Source: Propionibacteriaceae bacterium
Lineage (GTDB): Bacteria > Actinomycetota > Actinomycetes > Propionibacteriales > Propionibacteriaceae
Assembly (NCBI GenBank): GCA_031267645.1
Contig: JAIRYW010000027.1
Coordinates: forward strand, 1 to 64,000
DNA: 64,000 bases
Reading direction: 5' to 3'
The stretch's first letter is position 1. The number at the start of each line of letters is the position of its first letter. The notes under the pieces are model-generated. The model had not been told where the DNA came from. It saw only the letters and a list, made by a program, of their open reading frames with translations, and searched no databases. This document shows, in pieces, positions 1 to 11,062 of the stretch. Position numbers and translations under genes: made by a program.

Positions 1-1049
1 TCGGTCTCGACCCGCTCCAAGACCTGGGCCGGCGGCTGGGGGCCGTAACGCAGGGCCAAGCCCCGTTCGATCTGGACCCGCAGCCAGGACTCCTGGGTCT
101 GGCCGGGCGGCACGGCGAACTGGGGCATGCGGTCGACCGGGGCGAAGACCTCGTCGTAGGGGCCGATCCGCTGGGCGATCTCCAAACTGGCGTCGCAGGC
201 CTGAGGCAGCTCGGCGAAGAGCTGCCGCATCTCGTCGGCCGAGCGCAGGTAATAACCCGAGCCGGAGAAGCGGAAACGCTTGGGATCGTCCTTGTTACGG
301 CCCACCCCGACGCAGAGCAAGGAGTCGTGGGCGTCGGCCTGGTCGGACTTGACGTAATGGGAGTCGTTGGTGGCCAGCAGGGGCAGCTCCAGGTCGCGGG
401 CCAGCCGGAGCAGGTCGGCCCGGACCCGCTGTTCGATGTCGACGCCGTGGTCCATCAACTCGACGAAGTAGTTGTCCGGCCCGAAGATGTCGCGGTAGGC
501 CGCCGCTTGCTCCAAGGCCTGGCGGTACTGGCCCAGCCGCAGCCGGGTCTGGACCGCCCCGGAGGGGCAGCCGGTGGTGCCGATCAGGCCGTCGGCGTAT
601 TGGGCGATCAGCTCCTGGTCCATCCGCGGCTTCATGTAGTAGCCCTCCAGGCTGGCCAGGCTGGACAGCCGGAAGAGGTTGCGCAGACCGGCGGCGTCGC
701 GGGCCAGCAGGGTCATGTGGGTGTAACGCCCGCCGCCGGCCACGTCTTTGCCGCCCTCGACCTCCAGGTCGGCCGCCTCGCGTTTGCCCTGGGCCCAGAA
801 CTCGGGCTGACGCGAGTGCCGGCTGGAGGGGGCGACGTAGGCCTCGATGCCGATGATGGGCTTGACCGGATGGTTCTGGGCGACATGGAAGAAGTCCCAG
901 GCCCCGAACATGTTGCCGTGGTCGGTCATGGCCACAGCCGGCATGCCCAGACGCTCCGCCTCCGCGAACAGGGCCTTGTTCTGGGCCGCCCCGTCCAGCA
1001 TGGAGTACTCGGTGTGGCAGTGCAGGTGGACGAAACTGGCCGTCGACAA
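1..1049 (-). CDS. dnaE: DNA polymerase III subunit alpha, N-terminal part (cut by window edge)
   Basis: Catalytic subunit of the replicative DNA polymerase. The 349 residues present begin with the PHP domain signature (FVHLHCHTEYSMLDG, then AVAMTDHGNMFGAWDF) and continue through PHP-domain sequence such as LLATNDSHYV. The palm, fingers and clamp-binding regions lie beyond the left edge. I chose a TTG start at 1049 because an AAAGG sits 6 nt upstream (minus strand); a second in-frame TTG at 1055 would add two residues. No ATG or GTG lies closer to the domain start. The gene is transcribed away from gltD with about 160 bases between them. The family is certain. DnaE1 versus the error-prone DnaE2 cannot be settled without the C-terminus, though the sequence reads like DnaE1. 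Confidence 0.93.
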   Translation of the reverse strand, partial: MSTASFVHLHCHTEYSMLDGAAQNKALFAEAERLGMPAVAMTDHGNMFGAWDFFHVAQNHPVKPIIGIEAYVAPSSRHSRQPEFWAQGKREAADLEVEGGKDVAGGGRYTHMTLLARDAAGLRNLFRLSSLASLEGYYMKPRMDQELIAQYADGLIGTTGCPSGAVQTRLRLGQYRQALEQAAAYRDIFGPDNYFVELMDHGVDIEQRVRADLLRLARDLELPLLATNDSHYVKSDQADAHDSLLCVGVGRNKDDPKRFRFSGSGYYLRSADEMRQLFAELPQACDASLEIAQRIGPYDEVFAPVDRMPQFAVPPGQTQESWLRVQIERGLALRYGPQPPAQVLERVET

Positions 1050-1207
1050 AATCAACCTTTCTAATGCGGCGACGCCCGGCGGGGAAGGTCAAGGCGAGCG
1101 ATCGGACCCCCAGCCTAGCCGCCGGCCGCCCCGGGGCTGGCCCGCGCCACGCCCGCGACGGACGGCCGCCGCTTGGGTCCGACCCCGGCCCCGGCCCAGC
1201 CAAGCGT

Positions 1208-2674
1208 TCAGGCGGTCAAGGGTCGCTCGGTCGGACTGATCGGACGGGGCAGACGGGAGACCTCGCCAGTCAGATAGGCGTCCACGCTGTGGGCGGCCGA
1301 GCGGCCCTCGGCGATGGCCCAGACGATCAGCGACTGCCCCCGCCCGGCGTCGCCGCAGACGAAGACGCCCTCGACGTTGGTCTGGTAGTCGTCGTCCCGG
1401 GCGATGTTGCCACGCTGGTCGCAGGCCAACCCCAAGGCCTCGACCACGCCGCGCTCCGGGCCGGTGAAGCCCATCGCCAACAGCACCAGTTGGGCCTCCA
1501 GCCGCCGCTCGCTCCCTGGGATCGGCTGCAAGCGGCCCTGCTCCCACTCCACCTCGACCAGTTCCAAAGCCTCGACCCGACCGTTCGGGTCGACCAGGAA
1601 ACGAGTGGTCGACACGGCGAAGAGCCGCACCCCGCCCTCCTCGTGGGCGGAGGCCAACCGGAACAGGGCCGGATAGGTCGGCCAGGGCTGGTGGTCCGGC
1701 CGCCGCTCGGGCGGAGCCGGCATGATCTCCAACTGGGTGACGCTGCGGGCCCCTTGGCGCAAGGCCGTGCCCAGACAGTCGGCCCCGGTGTCGCCGCCGC
1801 CGATGATGACGACGTCCAAGCCGGTGGCCAGGATCTGGTCGGGCACCTCCTGACCCAAGGCGGCCCGGTTGGCCTGGGGCAGGTATTCCATGGCCTGATG
1901 GACGCCGGCCGCCTGACGCCCGGGCAGATCGAGGTCGCGCGGCGTGCGCGAACCGATGGCGATCAGGACGGCCTCGTAGCGGTCGCGCAGATCGTCCCAG
2001 CCCAGGTCGCGGCCGATCTCGGTGTTGGTCCGGAAGACCGTCCCCTCCAAGGCCATCTGCTTCAGCCGCCGGTCCAAGACGGCCTTCTCCAATTTGAACT
2101 CAGGGATGCCGTAACGCAGCAGGCCACCGATGGCGTCGGCCCGTTCGTAGACCGCCACGGTGTGCCCGACCCGGGTCAGCTGTTGGGCGGCGGCCAGACC
2201 GGAGGGGCCGGAGCCGACGATGGCGACGGTCTTGAGGGAATGCCAGGCCGGCTGGTCCGGCAGCACCCGCAGATCGTCCCAGGCCCGGTCGATGATCGAG
2301 ACCTCGACGTTCTTGATCGTGACCGGCTGGCCCTTCAGCCCCACCACACAGGCCGCCTCGCACGGTGCCGGGCACAACCGACCGGTCAACTCGGGGAAAT
2401 TATTGGTGGCGTGCAAGCGCTCCAAGGCGCCGCGCCAGTCTCCCCGCCAGACCAGGTCGTTCCACTCCGGCATCAGATTGCCCAAGGGGCAGGCCCGGTG
2501 GCAGAAGGGCACGCCGCAGTCCATGCAGCGGCTGGCCTGGTCTTGGATCAGGGGGCTGAGGCTGCGGCCCAGGGAGTCCGGGTAGACCTCGTGCCAGTCG
2601 CGCAGACGTTCGGCCGGCGGACGACGGGGGGCCACCTGACGGGGCCGGGTCATGAAACCACGCGGATCAGCCAT
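1208..2674 (-). CDS. gltD: Glutamate synthase (NADPH) small subunit
   Basis: Beta subunit of NADPH-dependent GOGAT. It takes electrons from NADPH and passes them through FAD and Fe-S clusters to GltB, which makes glutamate from glutamine and 2-oxoglutarate. The N-terminal third has the two four-Cys Fe-S signatures ([14 protein letters not shown] and [12 protein letters not shown]). The FAD dinucleotide fold follows ([17 protein letters not shown]), then the NADPH fold ([15 protein letters not shown]). The 488-residue length is normal. The start overlaps the gltB stop by 8 bases (the gltB TGA lies inside the ATGGCTGA of this start), so the two are translationally coupled and one operon. The C-terminus carries the conserved [18 protein letters not shown] loop. 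Confidence 0.97.
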   Translation of the reverse strand: MADPRGFMTRPRQVAPRRPPAERLRDWHEVYPDSLGRSLSPLIQDQASRCMDCGVPFCHRACPLGNLMPEWNDLVWRGDWRGALERLHATNNFPELTGRLCPAPCEAACVVGLKGQPVTIKNVEVSIIDRAWDDLRVLPDQPAWHSLKTVAIVGSGPSGLAAAQQLTRVGHTVAVYERADAIGGLLRYGIPEFKLEKAVLDRRLKQMALEGTVFRTNTEIGRDLGWDDLRDRYEAVLIAIGSRTPRDLDLPGRQAAGVHQAMEYLPQANRAALGQEVPDQILATGLDVVIIGGGDTGADCLGTALRQGARSVTQLEIMPAPPERRPDHQPWPTYPALFRLASAHEEGGVRLFAVSTTRFLVDPNGRVEALELVEVEWEQGRLQPIPGSERRLEAQLVLLAMGFTGPERGVVEALGLACDQRGNIARDDDYQTNVEGVFVCGDAGRGQSLIVWAIAEGRSAAHSVDAYLTGEVSRLPRPISPTERPLTA

Positions 2675-5600
2675 GGGAGGCCTCCATCATCTTCTCGGTG
2701 ATCTGAGCCTCGTCCAAGCCGGCCGCCAAGGCCTGGTCACGGGCTTTCAGGACGCGGGCGTAGTCGCGTGGCAGCAGGGTCGTGAAGCGTTGGGCCAAGC
2801 CGTCGTCGTCCAGCTCCAGCAACCTGGCCGCCACCGCCGAGGCGGTGGCCTGGCAGTGCTGGCGCAGGATCTGACGCAGACGCTCCAGCTGCTCCGGCCT
2901 GATCGGCCAGGGGTCGACCAATTCGGTGTTGAGCTTGGACCGGTCCAGATCCATGATCCAAGCCAAGCCACCCGACATGCCGGCCGCCAGGTTGCGGCCG
3001 GTCGGACCGATGATGACGGCCTCGCCGCCGGTCATGTATTCCAGGGCGTGGTCGCCCACCCCCTCGACCACGGCCAGGGCGCCGGAGTTGCGGACGCAGA
3101 AACGTTCGCCGACCTGGCCCCGGATGTACAACTGGCCGGAGGTGGCGCCGTAGGCGATGACATTGCCGGCGATGATCTGCTGCTCGGCCACGAAGGTCGA
3201 GCGCTGGGGCGGGGCCAGCGTGACGACGCCGCCGGACAGCCCCTTGGCCAGGTAGTCGTTGGCGTCGCCCAACAGACGCAGAGTGACCCCCCGCGGGATG
3301 AAGGCGCCGAAGCTCTGCCCGGCCGTGCCCCGGAAGGTCAGGTCGATGGAGCCGTCCGGTAGCCCGGCCCCGCCCGTGGCCACCGTCACGGCGTGGCCCA
3401 AGACGGTGCCGACGGTGCGGTCGGTGTTACGGATCGGCAGGTCGGCCCGGACCGGGCGGCCCTGGCTCAGGGCCGGCTCGGCCAATTCGACCAGCTCGGT
3501 GTCGTAACGGGCGGTCAGCTCGTGGTTCTGGGAGCGGGTCCGTCGCAGCGGCGAATCGGTCTCGATCCGGTGCAGGACGGGCGACAGGTCGAGGCCGGCC
3601 TGCTTCCAGTGGCGGACGGCCCGGGAGACGTCGAGGACCTCGACGTGGCCGACGGCTTGGTCGATGGAGCGGAAGCCGAGCTGGGCCAACAGTTGACGCA
3701 CTTCGGCGGCCACGAACTCGAAGTAGGCCATGATGTGCTCCGGGCGCCCGGCGTAGGCCGCCCGCAGCCGCGGGTTCTGGGTGGCCACCCCGACCGGACA
3801 GGTGTCGAGGTGGCAGGCCCGCATCATGACGCAGCCGGAGGCCACCAGCGGGGCGGTCGCGAAACCGAACTCCTCCGCCCCCAGCAGACAGGCCACCATG
3901 ACGTCGCGGCCGGTTTTGAGCTGCCCGTCGGTCTGGACCACGATGCGGTCGCGCAGACCGTTCAAAAGCAAGGTTTGCTGAGTTTCGGCCAGCCCCAGCT
4001 CCCAGGGGCCGCCGGCGTGTTTGACGCTGGTCAAAGGGGCCGCCCCGGTGCCGCCGTCGTGGCCGGAGATCAAGACCACGTCGGCCTTGGCCTTGGCCAC
4101 CCCGGCCGCCACCGTGCCGACGCCGACCTCGGCCACCAGCTTGACGTGGACGCGGGCGCTGGGATTGGCGCATTTGAGGTCGTGGATGAGCTGCTTGAGG
4201 TCTTCGATCGAATAGATGTCGTGGTGAGGCGGGGGCGAGATCAGGCCGACCCCCGGCGTCGAATGCCGGGTCTTGGCCACCCAGGGGTAGACCTTGGGGC
4301 CGGGCAGCTGGCCGCCCTCCCCCGGCTTGGCCCCCTGGGCCATCTTGATCTGGATGTCGGTGGCGCAGGCCAGGTAGTCGCTGGTGACGCCGAAACGGCC
4401 GGAGGCGACCTGTTTGACGGCCGAGCGGCGCTCGGGGTCGTGCAGACGCTCCGGGTCCTCCCCGCCCTCGCCGGTGTTGGACTTGGCCCCCAACCGGTTC
4501 ATGGCGATGGCCAGGGTCTCGTGGGCCTCCTGGCTGATCGAGCCGTACGACATCGCGCCGGTCGAGAAGCGCCGGACGATCTGGCTGACCGGCTCGACCT
4601 CCTCCAGCGGCAGGGGCGGCCGCGGGGAAGCGAACTCGAGCAGACTACGCAAGGTCATATTGCGCCGGGAACTGTCATTGACCCGTCGGCTGTACTCGCT
4701 GAAGAGGTCGGCCCGGCCGGTCCTGGTGGCGTGCTGGAGCCGGAAGATGGTGTCGGGGTCGAACAGGTGCTCGGGGCCGGAACGCCGCCACTTGTACTCG
4801 CCGCCGGGGTCCAGCTGCCGGCCGTCGGGCCAGGACACCTGGGTCGGATAGGCCTGGTCGTGGCGGGCTTGGACGTCGCGGAAGACCTCGGCCAAGCCGA
4901 TGCCGCCCAAGCGGGAGCAAGTGCCGGTGAAATAACGCTCGACGAACTCGGCGCTCAGGCCGATGGCCTCGAAGATCTGAGCCCCCCGGTAGGAGGCGAT
5001 GGTCGACACCCCCATCTTGCTCATGACCTTGAGCAGGCCCTTGCCCAAGGCCTTGCGCACGTTGGCGATGGCCTGCTCCGGCGAGACCGCGACGTAGAGC
5101 TCGTGCCGGGCCAAGTCCTCGGCCGACTCGAAGACCAGATAGGGGTTGACGGCGGCCGCCCCGTAGCCCACCAGCAGGGCGACGTGATGGACCTCGCGCA
5201 CGTCGCCGGCCTCCACGATCAGGCCGACCCGGGTGCGGTTGTGGGTCCGGACCAGGTGGTGGTGGACGGTGGCGGTCAGCAAGAGGGACGGGATCGGGGC
5301 CCAGTCGAAATTGGAGTGGCGGTCGGACAGGACGATGAACTGGACTCCGTTGGCGATGGCCTGGTCGACTTGGGCGCAGACCCGCTCCAAAGCCACCTCC
5401 AAGCCCTGGGGCCCGGCCTCGATCTCGTGCAGGCCGCGCACGATCTCGGTCCGGTAGCCGGAGGCTCCGCCGTCGTGGTGGATGCGCACGATCTTGGCCA
5501 ACTGGTCGGAGTCCAAGATGGGGAAGGGGATGACGATCTGGCGGCAGGACTCCGGCGACGGTTGGAGCAGATTGCCCTCCGGCCCGATCGAGCTGGACAA

Positions 5601-7190
5601 GCTGGTGACCAGCTCCTCCCGGATGGCGTCCAAGGGCGGATTGGTGACCTGGGCGAACAACTGGGTGAAGTAGTCGAACAGCAGGCGGGGCCTAGGCGAC
5701 AGGGCGGCGATGGGGGCGTCGTTACCCATCGAGCCGATCGGCTCGGCGCCGCTATTGGCCATCGGGGCCACCAGCAGACGCAGCTCCTCGGTGGTGTAGC
5801 CGAAGACCTGCTGGCGGCGGGTGACGGAGGAGTGCGAGTGGACGATGTGCTGGCGCTCGGGCAGGTCGTCCAGGTTGATGGTGTTGCGCTCGACCCAGTC
5901 GGCGTAGGGCTGTCCCTGGGCCAGGGCCCGCTTGACCTGGGAGTCGTCCAGGATGCGGTGTTGGGCCAGGTCGACCAGGAACATGCGCCCGGGTTGGAGC
6001 CGGCCCTTGGACTCGATCTGGTCCGGCGGGATGTCCAGCACGCCGGCTTCGGAGGCGAAGACGACCAGACCGTCATGGGTCACCCAGTAGCGGGCCGGGC
6101 GCAGACCGTTGCGGTCCAAGGTGGCGCCGATCTGGTTGCCGTCGGTGAAGGCGACCGCCGCCGGGCCGTCCCAGGGCTCCATCAGACAGGCTTGGTACTG
6201 GTAGAAGGCGGCCAGGTCCGCCTCCAACCCGTCGTCGCCCTGCCAGGCCTGGGGGATCATCATCAGCATGGCGTGGGCCAGGCTGCGGCCGGACAGGTGG
6301 AGCAATTCCAAGACCTCGTCGAAGCTGGCCGAGTCGGACCCGCCGGGGGTGCAGATCGGGAACAGGCGGGCCATATCGCCCGCGATCAGGTCGGAGGCCA
6401 AGCGGGCCTGGCGGGCCCGCATCCAGTTGCGGTTGCCGGTCACGGTGTTGATCTCGCCGTTGTGGGCGATCAGGCGGTAGGGGTGGGCCAGGCGCCAGCT
6501 GGGGAAGGTGTTGGTCGAGAAGCGGGAGTGGACCAGGCCGAGGGCGCTGACGAAGTCGGGCTGGTGCAAGTCGGGGAAGAAGGTCTCCAACTGGCTGGTC
6601 GTCAGCATGCCCTTGTAGACCAGGGTGCGGGCCGACAGGGAGGGGAAATAGATGTCCAAGTCGCGCTCGGCCTGACGCCGCAGGGGGTAGACCAAGCGGT
6701 CCAAGTCAAGGCCGGACTGGCCGCCGTAAGCTGACAAGAAAACCTGCTCGAAGCCAGGCATCACGGCCAGCGAGATCGGGCTCAAGGTGGAGGGGTTGAT
6801 GGGCGTGGGGCGCCAACCGATGACATGCAGGCCCTCGCCGGCGGCCAAGCGGGCGAACTCGGCCTTGGCCCGGTCGCGAGCCGGCGGATCGGTCGGCAGG
6901 AAGGCCAGGCCGACGGCGTAACGACCGGCGGCGGGCAGTTCGAAGGGGCAGACCCGGCGCAGGAAGGCGTCCGGCACCTGGACCAACAGGCCGGCCCCGT
7001 CGCCGGCTTCGGGATCGGCCCCGGTGGCGCCGCGGTGGTCCAGATTGGCCAGCACGGTCAAGGCTTGTTCGACGATCTGGTGGGTCTGGGCTCCGTCCAG
7101 ACGGGTGACGAAGCCCACGCCGCAGGCCTCGTGCTCGTGGTCCGGGGAATACAGACCCTGGGCGGCGATCGTTCGACCAGCCTCGACCAT
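2667..7190 (-). CDS. gltB: Glutamate synthase large subunit
   Basis: Alpha subunit of GOGAT, 1507 residues. The order is a class-II glutaminase domain, a central domain, an FMN-binding synthase domain (for example [12 protein letters not shown] and [19 protein letters not shown]) and a C-terminal GXGXG beta-helix. The predicted nucleophile Cys23 (HEACGVGF) becomes residue 1 after propeptide removal. The [3Fe-4S] cluster motif [15 protein letters not shown] lies around residue 1120. I placed the start at 7190, preceded by an AGGCAGGA-like ribosome site; an upstream in-frame start at 7265 would add 25 atypical residues before the propeptide. A leader of about 220 bases separates it from the upstream lgt gene and holds a small hairpin just before the ribosome site. 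Confidence 0.97.
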   Translation of the reverse strand: MVEAGRTIAAQGLYSPDHEHEACGVGFVTRLDGAQTHQIVEQALTVLANLDHRGATGADPEAGDGAGLLVQVPDAFLRRVCPFELPAAGRYAVGLAFLPTDPPARDRAKAEFARLAAGEGLHVIGWRPTPINPSTLSPISLAVMPGFEQVFLSAYGGQSGLDLDRLVYPLRRQAERDLDIYFPSLSARTLVYKGMLTTSQLETFFPDLHQPDFVSALGLVHSRFSTNTFPSWRLAHPYRLIAHNGEINTVTGNRNWMRARQARLASDLIAGDMARLFPICTPGGSDSASFDEVLELLHLSGRSLAHAMLMMIPQAWQGDDGLEADLAAFYQYQACLMEPWDGPAAVAFTDGNQIGATLDRNGLRPARYWVTHDGLVVFASEAGVLDIPPDQIESKGRLQPGRMFLVDLAQHRILDDSQVKRALAQGQPYADWVERNTINLDDLPERQHIVHSHSSVTRRQQVFGYTTEELRLLVAPMANSGAEPIGSMGNDAPIAALSPRPRLLFDYFTQLFAQVTNPPLDAIREELVTSLSSSIGPEGNLLQPSPESCRQIVIPFPILDSDQLAKIVRIHHDGGASGYRTEIVRGLHEIEAGPQGLEVALERVCAQVDQAIANGVQFIVLSDRHSNFDWAPIPSLLLTATVHHHLVRTHNRTRVGLIVEAGDVREVHHVALLVGYGAAAVNPYLVFESAEDLARHELYVAVSPEQAIANVRKALGKGLLKVMSKMGVSTIASYRGAQIFEAIGLSAEFVERYFTGTCSRLGGIGLAEVFRDVQARHDQAYPTQVSWPDGRQLDPGGEYKWRRSGPEHLFDPDTIFRLQHATRTGRADLFSEYSRRVNDSSRRNMTLRSLLEFASPRPPLPLEEVEPVSQIVRRFSTGAMSYGSISQEAHETLAIAMNRLGAKSNTGEGGEDPERLHDPERRSAVKQVASGRFGVTSDYLACATDIQIKMAQGAKPGEGGQLPGPKVYPWVAKTRHSTPGVGLISPPPHHDIYSIEDLKQLIHDLKCANPSARVHVKLVAEVGVGTVAAGVAKAKADVVLISGHDGGTGAAPLTSVKHAGGPWELGLAETQQTLLLNGLRDRIVVQTDGQLKTGRDVMVACLLGAEEFGFATAPLVASGCVMMRACHLDTCPVGVATQNPRLRAAYAGRPEHIMAYFEFVAAEVRQLLAQLGFRSIDQAVGHVEVLDVSRAVRHWKQAGLDLSPVLHRIETDSPLRRTRSQNHELTARYDTELVELAEPALSQGRPVRADLPIRNTDRTVGTVLGHAVTVATGGAGLPDGSIDLTFRGTAGQSFGAFIPRGVTLRLLGDANDYLAKGLSGGVVTLAPPQRSTFVAEQQIIAGNVIAYGATSGQLYIRGQVGERFCVRNSGALAVVEGVGDHALEYMTGGEAVIIGPTGRNLAAGMSGGLAWIMDLDRSKLNTELVDPWPIRPEQLERLRQILRQHCQATASAVAARLLELDDDGLAQRFTTLLPRDYARVLKARDQALAAGLDEAQITEKMMEASHG

Positions 7191-7211
7191 CCGGTTCCTG
7201 CCTCTCTGTCG

Positions 7212-7229
7212 CCCGGTCGCAAAACCGGG
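7212..7229 (-). promoter_or_regulatory. Small hairpin in the gltB leader
   Basis: Perfect 6-bp inverted repeat (CCCGGT / ACCGGG) with a 6-nt loop, ending about 22 bases before the gltB ATG. It could shape access to the ribosome site or be part of a transcription attenuator. No known riboswitch fold is recognisable, and in DNA this rich in GC a 6-bp stem can arise by chance. Confidence 0.3.
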
Positions 7230-7425
7230 TTCGCGGCCCCGAACCCGGCCAGATCCAGGGCCCAACGCCCCAGGTCCGTGGTCGGCGGGCCGGCCTCGGG
7301 CCGAGTCGGGGCGAGGGCCACGACGCCTGGCTGTCGGAACAGATCAGGGCGCCGGACCGCCGCGCCGAAGGCCTCGGCCGACACCGCGCAGACAGACGAA
7401 CTGCTGGCGCAGAACAGTGGCTACT

Positions 7426-8559
7426 CTAGCCGACCGGTCCGTCCGGGCTCTGAACCCGAGACGCGGCGGCGGGGTCGGCCGCGGGCTGAGCGTCAGCCGC
7501 TCCAGAGTCGGTCGCCAGCGGCTCGGAGGCGGTCGGCTCCGGATCGGCCAGCGGCGGCTCGGAAGCGATCGCCGGCCCTGGGTCAGGCTCGGCCGGCTCT
7601 GCCTCCGGCACGACCGGATCCGAGTCGGCGGCCGGTCCTGGGTCAAGCCCGGCCGGTTCTGAGTCAGGCGCGACCACTGCCGGATCGGCCTCCGGCGACT
7701 CGGCGGCGACCGCAGCCGTCGGATCGGGCCGGGTGGCGGCCGAGCCGGGGCCGTCGCCGCCGGGGCGGCGTCGGATCAGCCAGATCAGCCAGACCAGGCC
7801 GATCAGACCGACCGCCAGAGCGGCCCAGCTGTTGACCCTCAGGCCGGCCACGACTTCGACCGGGTCGATGCGGAAAGACTCCACCACCGAGCGGCCCAGG
7901 GCGTAACCGATCAGATAGGTCGCGAACAGCTTGCCCCGACCCCAGCGCCGGCTCCGGCTCAAAGCCCAGAGCAGCCCGGCCAGGGCGAAGTCCCAGATCA
8001 TCTCGTAGAGGAAGGTGGGGTGGAAGGTGGCGTACTCCTGGTAGCCCGGCACCCGGTGGGCCGGGTCGATGGCCAGGCCCCAAGGCAGGTCGGTGGGCCG
8101 GCCGTAGAGCTCTTGGTTCCACCAGTTGCCCAGCCGGCCGATGCCCTGGGCGATGGGCAACATCAAAGCCACGCAGTCGGCCAGGACCAGGAAGTCGAAG
8201 CGGTAGCGCCGACACATCAGCCCGGCCGCCAGGGCCCCCAAACCGACCCCGCCCATGATGCCGAGACCGCCCTGCCAGACGAAGAAGGCGTGGTACCAGA
8301 CCCCGTCCGGCCCGAAGTAGCGCGGCCACTCGATGACGATGAAATAGAGCCGGGCCCCGATCAAACCGGCCACCACCGTGACCAAGAGCAGGTTCTCCAG
8401 CTGTTGGGTGTCGCCGCCCAAGGCCCGCCAGCGCCGCCACACCCCCCAACAGGCCACCATGATGCCGGCCAGGACGCAGATGGCGTAGGCCCGGATCGGC
8501 AACGGCCCCAACTGCCAGACGCCTTGGGGCGGGCTGGGGATGGTCCACAGCGGGGTCAC
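7426..8559 (-). CDS. lgt: Prolipoprotein diacylglyceryl transferase
   Basis: Integral membrane enzyme that moves diacylglycerol from phosphatidylglycerol to the lipobox cysteine of prolipoproteins, the first step of lipoprotein maturation. Residues 1-262 hold the multi-helix core with the family signature [20 protein letters not shown]. Residues about 263-377 form a hydrophilic acidic tail rich in Ala, Pro, Asp and Glu with EP/DP steps. Similar long tails occur on mycobacterial Lgt; the tail's job is unknown. The GTG start at 8559 overlaps the hisI stop (GTGA), so the two are coupled. Three likely substrates, the lipoproteins at 30393, 35226 and 51816, are encoded in this window. Confidence 0.94.
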   Translation of the reverse strand: MTPLWTIPSPPQGVWQLGPLPIRAYAICVLAGIMVACWGVWRRWRALGGDTQQLENLLLVTVVAGLIGARLYFIVIEWPRYFGPDGVWYHAFFVWQGGLGIMGGVGLGALAAGLMCRRYRFDFLVLADCVALMLPIAQGIGRLGNWWNQELYGRPTDLPWGLAIDPAHRVPGYQEYATFHPTFLYEMIWDFALAGLLWALSRSRRWGRGKLFATYLIGYALGRSVVESFRIDPVEVVAGLRVNSWAALAVGLIGLVWLIWLIRRRPGGDGPGSAATRPDPTAAVAAESPEADPAVVAPDSEPAGLDPGPAADSDPVVPEAEPAEPDPGPAIASEPPLADPEPTASEPLATDSGAADAQPAADPAAASRVQSPDGPVG

Positions 8560-8903
8560 CGAGCCGCCTCCGGGGGAGCCGCCTCGTCCCACAGGACGGG
8601 ATGCAGGTCGAAACAGGTGGCGGCCCCGCTGTGACAGGCCGGGCCGGTCTGGTCCACCCGCAGCAAGACGGTGTCGCGGTCGCAGTCCAGCCGGACCTGG
8701 CGCACGGTCTGGCCATGGCCAGAGGTCTCGCCCTTGACCCAGTAAGTCTGGCGCGAGCGCGACCAATAAGTCGCCCGCCGGGTGGTCAAGGTCCGCCGCA
8801 AGGCTTCGGCGTCCATCCAAGCCAGCATCAGGACCTGGTCGGTCCTGGCCTCCTGCACCACCACCGGCACCAGCCCCTGGGCGTTGTAATTCGGTTCCAG
8901 CAC
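8556..8903 (-). CDS. hisI: Phosphoribosyl-AMP cyclohydrolase
   Basis: Third step of histidine synthesis: opens the adenine ring of phosphoribosyl-AMP. The 115 residues are the stand-alone HisI domain, without the HisE pyrophosphohydrolase fusion seen in enterics. Motifs: [33 protein letters not shown], the metal-binding [14 protein letters not shown], and [12 protein letters not shown] with the zinc-site cysteines. The start is GTG at 8903, preceded by a G-rich AGAATGAGGGG stretch. It overlaps lgt by 4 bases. No other his genes are in the window, so the pathway is split across the genome. Confidence 0.95.
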   Translation of the reverse strand: MLEPNYNAQGLVPVVVQEARTDQVLMLAWMDAEALRRTLTTRRATYWSRSRQTYWVKGETSGHGQTVRQVRLDCDRDTVLLRVDQTGPACHSGAATCFDLHPVLWDEAAPPEAAR

Positions 8904-9028
8904 CCCCTCATTCTTCCACGCGCCGCCGACGTCCGGCCGGCCCGCGGATCAGGGGCGGTCCGCCCGACCCTGAGGACGGCTGGGCCAGCGGTCGGCCGGG
9001 GGCCATCCGCTCCGTCCGGCCGGCCGAC

Positions 9029-9034
9029 TATGCT
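9029..9034 (+). promoter_or_regulatory. -10 box (TATGCT), leaderless start of the argA-like gene
   Basis: TATGCT ends 8 nt before the GTG start at 9043, and no Shine-Dalgarno sequence lies between them. It fits the TANNNT -10 element plus near-zero leader common in Actinomycetota. Confidence 0.45.
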
Positions 9035-9042
9035 GGCTGGCC

Positions 9043-9543
9043 GTGAGCCCAGCCGTCGTCCGACCCGCCCTGACCGCCGACGTGGCGGCCATCCGTCGGA
9101 TCACGGCCCCGTACATCGAACGCCGCATCTTGGTGGCCAAGCCGCCGGTGGCCTACTTCGAAGCCCTGCAGCAATTCGTGGTGGCCGAGTGGTCCGGCCA
9201 GGTCCAAGGCTGCGGGGCCCTGCACGTCTTCTGGGAGGACCTGGCCGAGATCCGCACCCTGGCGGTGGCGCGCTCCGCCCGCGGCCAGGGACTGGGTCGC
9301 GCCATCGTCGAGCGTCTGATCGAGCAGGCCCGCCAGCTCGGCTTGGGGCGCGTCTTCTGCCTGACCTTCGAGACCGCTTTCTTCGCCCGCCTCGGCTTCG
9401 TGCCGATCCAAGGCAGCCCGATCAACCCGACCGTCTTCGCCGAGCTGCTGCGCTCCTACGACGAGGGCACGGCCGAACTGCTCGACCTGGACCGGGTCAA
9501 GCCCAACACCCTGGGCAACACCCGCATGTTGCTGACGCTGTGA
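9043..9543 (+). CDS. argA: Amino-acid N-acetyltransferase (N-acetylglutamate synthase, short GNAT type)
   Basis: GNAT-fold enzyme, 166 residues, expected to acetylate glutamate with acetyl-CoA at the entry to arginine synthesis. The acetyl-CoA pyrophosphate loop is SARGQGLGRAIVERLIEQAR. Conserved strand FCLTFETAFFARLGFVPI resembles the short single-domain synthases of Actinomycetota (M. tuberculosis Rv2747 type) rather than the long kinase-fused ArgA. It stands alone, divergent from hisI and convergent with gatB, which ends 2 bases after its stop. The GTG start is supported by the upstream TATGCT box. The substrate is inferred from family resemblance; another amino acid is possible. Confidence 0.78.
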   Translation: MSPAVVRPALTADVAAIRRITAPYIERRILVAKPPVAYFEALQQFVVAEWSGQVQGCGALHVFWEDLAEIRTLAVARSARGQGLGRAIVERLIEQARQLGLGRVFCLTFETAFFARLGFVPIQGSPINPTVFAELLRSYDEGTAELLDLDRVKPNTLGNTRMLLTL

Positions 9544-9544
9544 G

Positions 9545-11062
9545 TCAGCCGGCCTCCTGACCGGAGGTCAGTTCGTCAAGAATTAGTTGACGTATTGCGG
9601 CGGCGTCGCCTCGCCCCCGCAGATCCCGCATGACCTGGCCGATCAGGGCCCCGACGGCCTGGACCTTGCCCTGCCGGATCCGCTGGGCCACCTCGGGTTG
9701 GTCGGCGATGGCGCGCTGGACGGCCTGGCGCAGGGCGGAGCCGTCCGACAGCACGGCCAGACCGAGATCGCGCACCACCGCGGCCGGGTCGCCCTGGCCG
9801 GCCAAGACGGCCTCGAAGACTCGTCGGGCCAGTCGGTCGTTGATGACGCCCTGGTCGATCAGAGCCTGGACCTCGGCCACCTGCTCGGCCGTCATCGGCA
9901 CGGCCTCCAGCTCCACCCCGGCTGAGTTGGCCCAACGGGCCAACTCGGTCGTCCACCACTTGCGGGCGGCCGCCGGAGCCGCCCCGGCCGCCACCGTGCG
10001 GACCACCAGGTCGAGGGCGCCGCCGCCGGTCACGTCGCGCATCTCAGCCTCGGTGAAACCCCACTCGGCGCGCAACCAGGCCGCCCGCTGGGGCGGGGCC
10101 TCGGGCAGTTCGAGGCGCAGCCGTTCGACCCACTCCGGATCGGGCGCGACTGGAGCCAGGTCGGGCTCGGGGAAGTAGCGGTAGTCCTCGGCCTGCTCCT
10201 TGCTGCGGCCCGGACTGGTTGTGCCACTGTCCTCGTGCCAATGCCGGGTCTCCTGCTTGACCCGTCCGCCAGCCACCAGGAGTCCGGCTTGACGACGGAT
10301 CTCGTAACGCAAGGCCCGTTCGATCGAACGCAACGAGTTGACGTTCTTGGTCTCCGTCCGGGTGCCCAGCTCGGTCGCGCCCCGGGGCATCAAGGAGACA
10401 TTGGCGTCGCACCGCAACGAACCCTGCTCCATGCGCACGTCGGACACCCCCAGGGCGCGCAAGAGGTCGCGCAAATAGGCCACGTAGGCCCGGGCCACCT
10501 GCGGGGCCTGGGCGCCGGCGCCCAGGATCGGCTTGGTCACGATCTCGACCAGCGGCACGCCGGCCCGGTTGTAATCCAGCAGGGAGTGGTCGGCCCCCTG
10601 GATGCGGCCGGTCGAGCCGCCGACGTGGACCAGCTTGCCGGCGTCCTCCTCCATGTGGGCGCGCTCGATCTCGATGACGATCTGGCGGCCCTCGACCTCG
10701 ACCGTGACCCGGCCGTCGTGGCAGATCGGCTCGTCGTACTGCGAGGTCTGGAAGTCCTTGGGCATGTCCGGGTAGAAATAATTCTTACGGGCGAAGCGGC
10801 ACTGACTGGCGATCGAACAGTTCAGAGCCAAGCCGATCCGGATGGCCGACTCGACCGCCCGCCGGTTCAGCACCGGCAAGGAGCCCGGCAAGCCCAGGCA
10901 GACCGGACAGGTCTGGCTGTTGGGCTCGGCCCCGAACTCGGTCGAGCAACCGCAGAACATCTTGGAACGGGTGTTCAGCTCGACGTGCACCTCCAGCCCC
11001 AGCGCCGGGTCGAACAGCGCCATGGCCCGGTCGAAGTCGAGCAGCGCCGGGGCCGGGCTCAT
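9545..11062 (-). CDS. gatB: Aspartyl/glutamyl-tRNA amidotransferase subunit B
   Basis: tRNA-binding and phosphorylating subunit of GatCAB, which converts misacylated Glu-tRNA(Gln) and/or Asp-tRNA(Asn) to the amide form. 505 residues. The N-terminal motif [16 protein letters not shown], the zinc-type cysteines (CGCSTEF, then [10 protein letters not shown]) and the FPEPDL segment are all present, followed by the helical C-terminal YqeY-like domain. The start at 11062 overlaps the gatA stop as ATGA; an upstream in-frame start at 11110 lies inside gatA and lacks conservation. Order is gatC-gatA-gatB. The pfkA gene found between gatA and gatB in M. tuberculosis is absent. Confidence 0.96.
   Translation of the reverse strand: MSPAPALLDFDRAMALFDPALGLEVHVELNTRSKMFCGCSTEFGAEPNSQTCPVCLGLPGSLPVLNRRAVESAIRIGLALNCSIASQCRFARKNYFYPDMPKDFQTSQYDEPICHDGRVTVEVEGRQIVIEIERAHMEEDAGKLVHVGGSTGRIQGADHSLLDYNRAGVPLVEIVTKPILGAGAQAPQVARAYVAYLRDLLRALGVSDVRMEQGSLRCDANVSLMPRGATELGTRTETKNVNSLRSIERALRYEIRRQAGLLVAGGRVKQETRHWHEDSGTTSPGRSKEQAEDYRYFPEPDLAPVAPDPEWVERLRLELPEAPPQRAAWLRAEWGFTEAEMRDVTGGGALDLVVRTVAAGAAPAAARKWWTTELARWANSAGVELEAVPMTAEQVAEVQALIDQGVINDRLARRVFEAVLAGQGDPAAVVRDLGLAVLSDGSALRQAVQRAIADQPEVAQRIRQGKVQAVGALIGQVMRDLRGRGDAAAIRQLILDELTSGQEAG

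Noticed and set aside
1064..2701. 545-codon plus-strand frame over gltD
   Set aside because: gltD on the minus strand is complete and overlaps gltB in the usual way; the plus frame shows no domain.
3393..6734. 1113-codon open frame antisense to gltB
   Set aside because: The opposite strand encodes a complete GltB with all motifs. Long antisense frames are expected from third-position GC bias.
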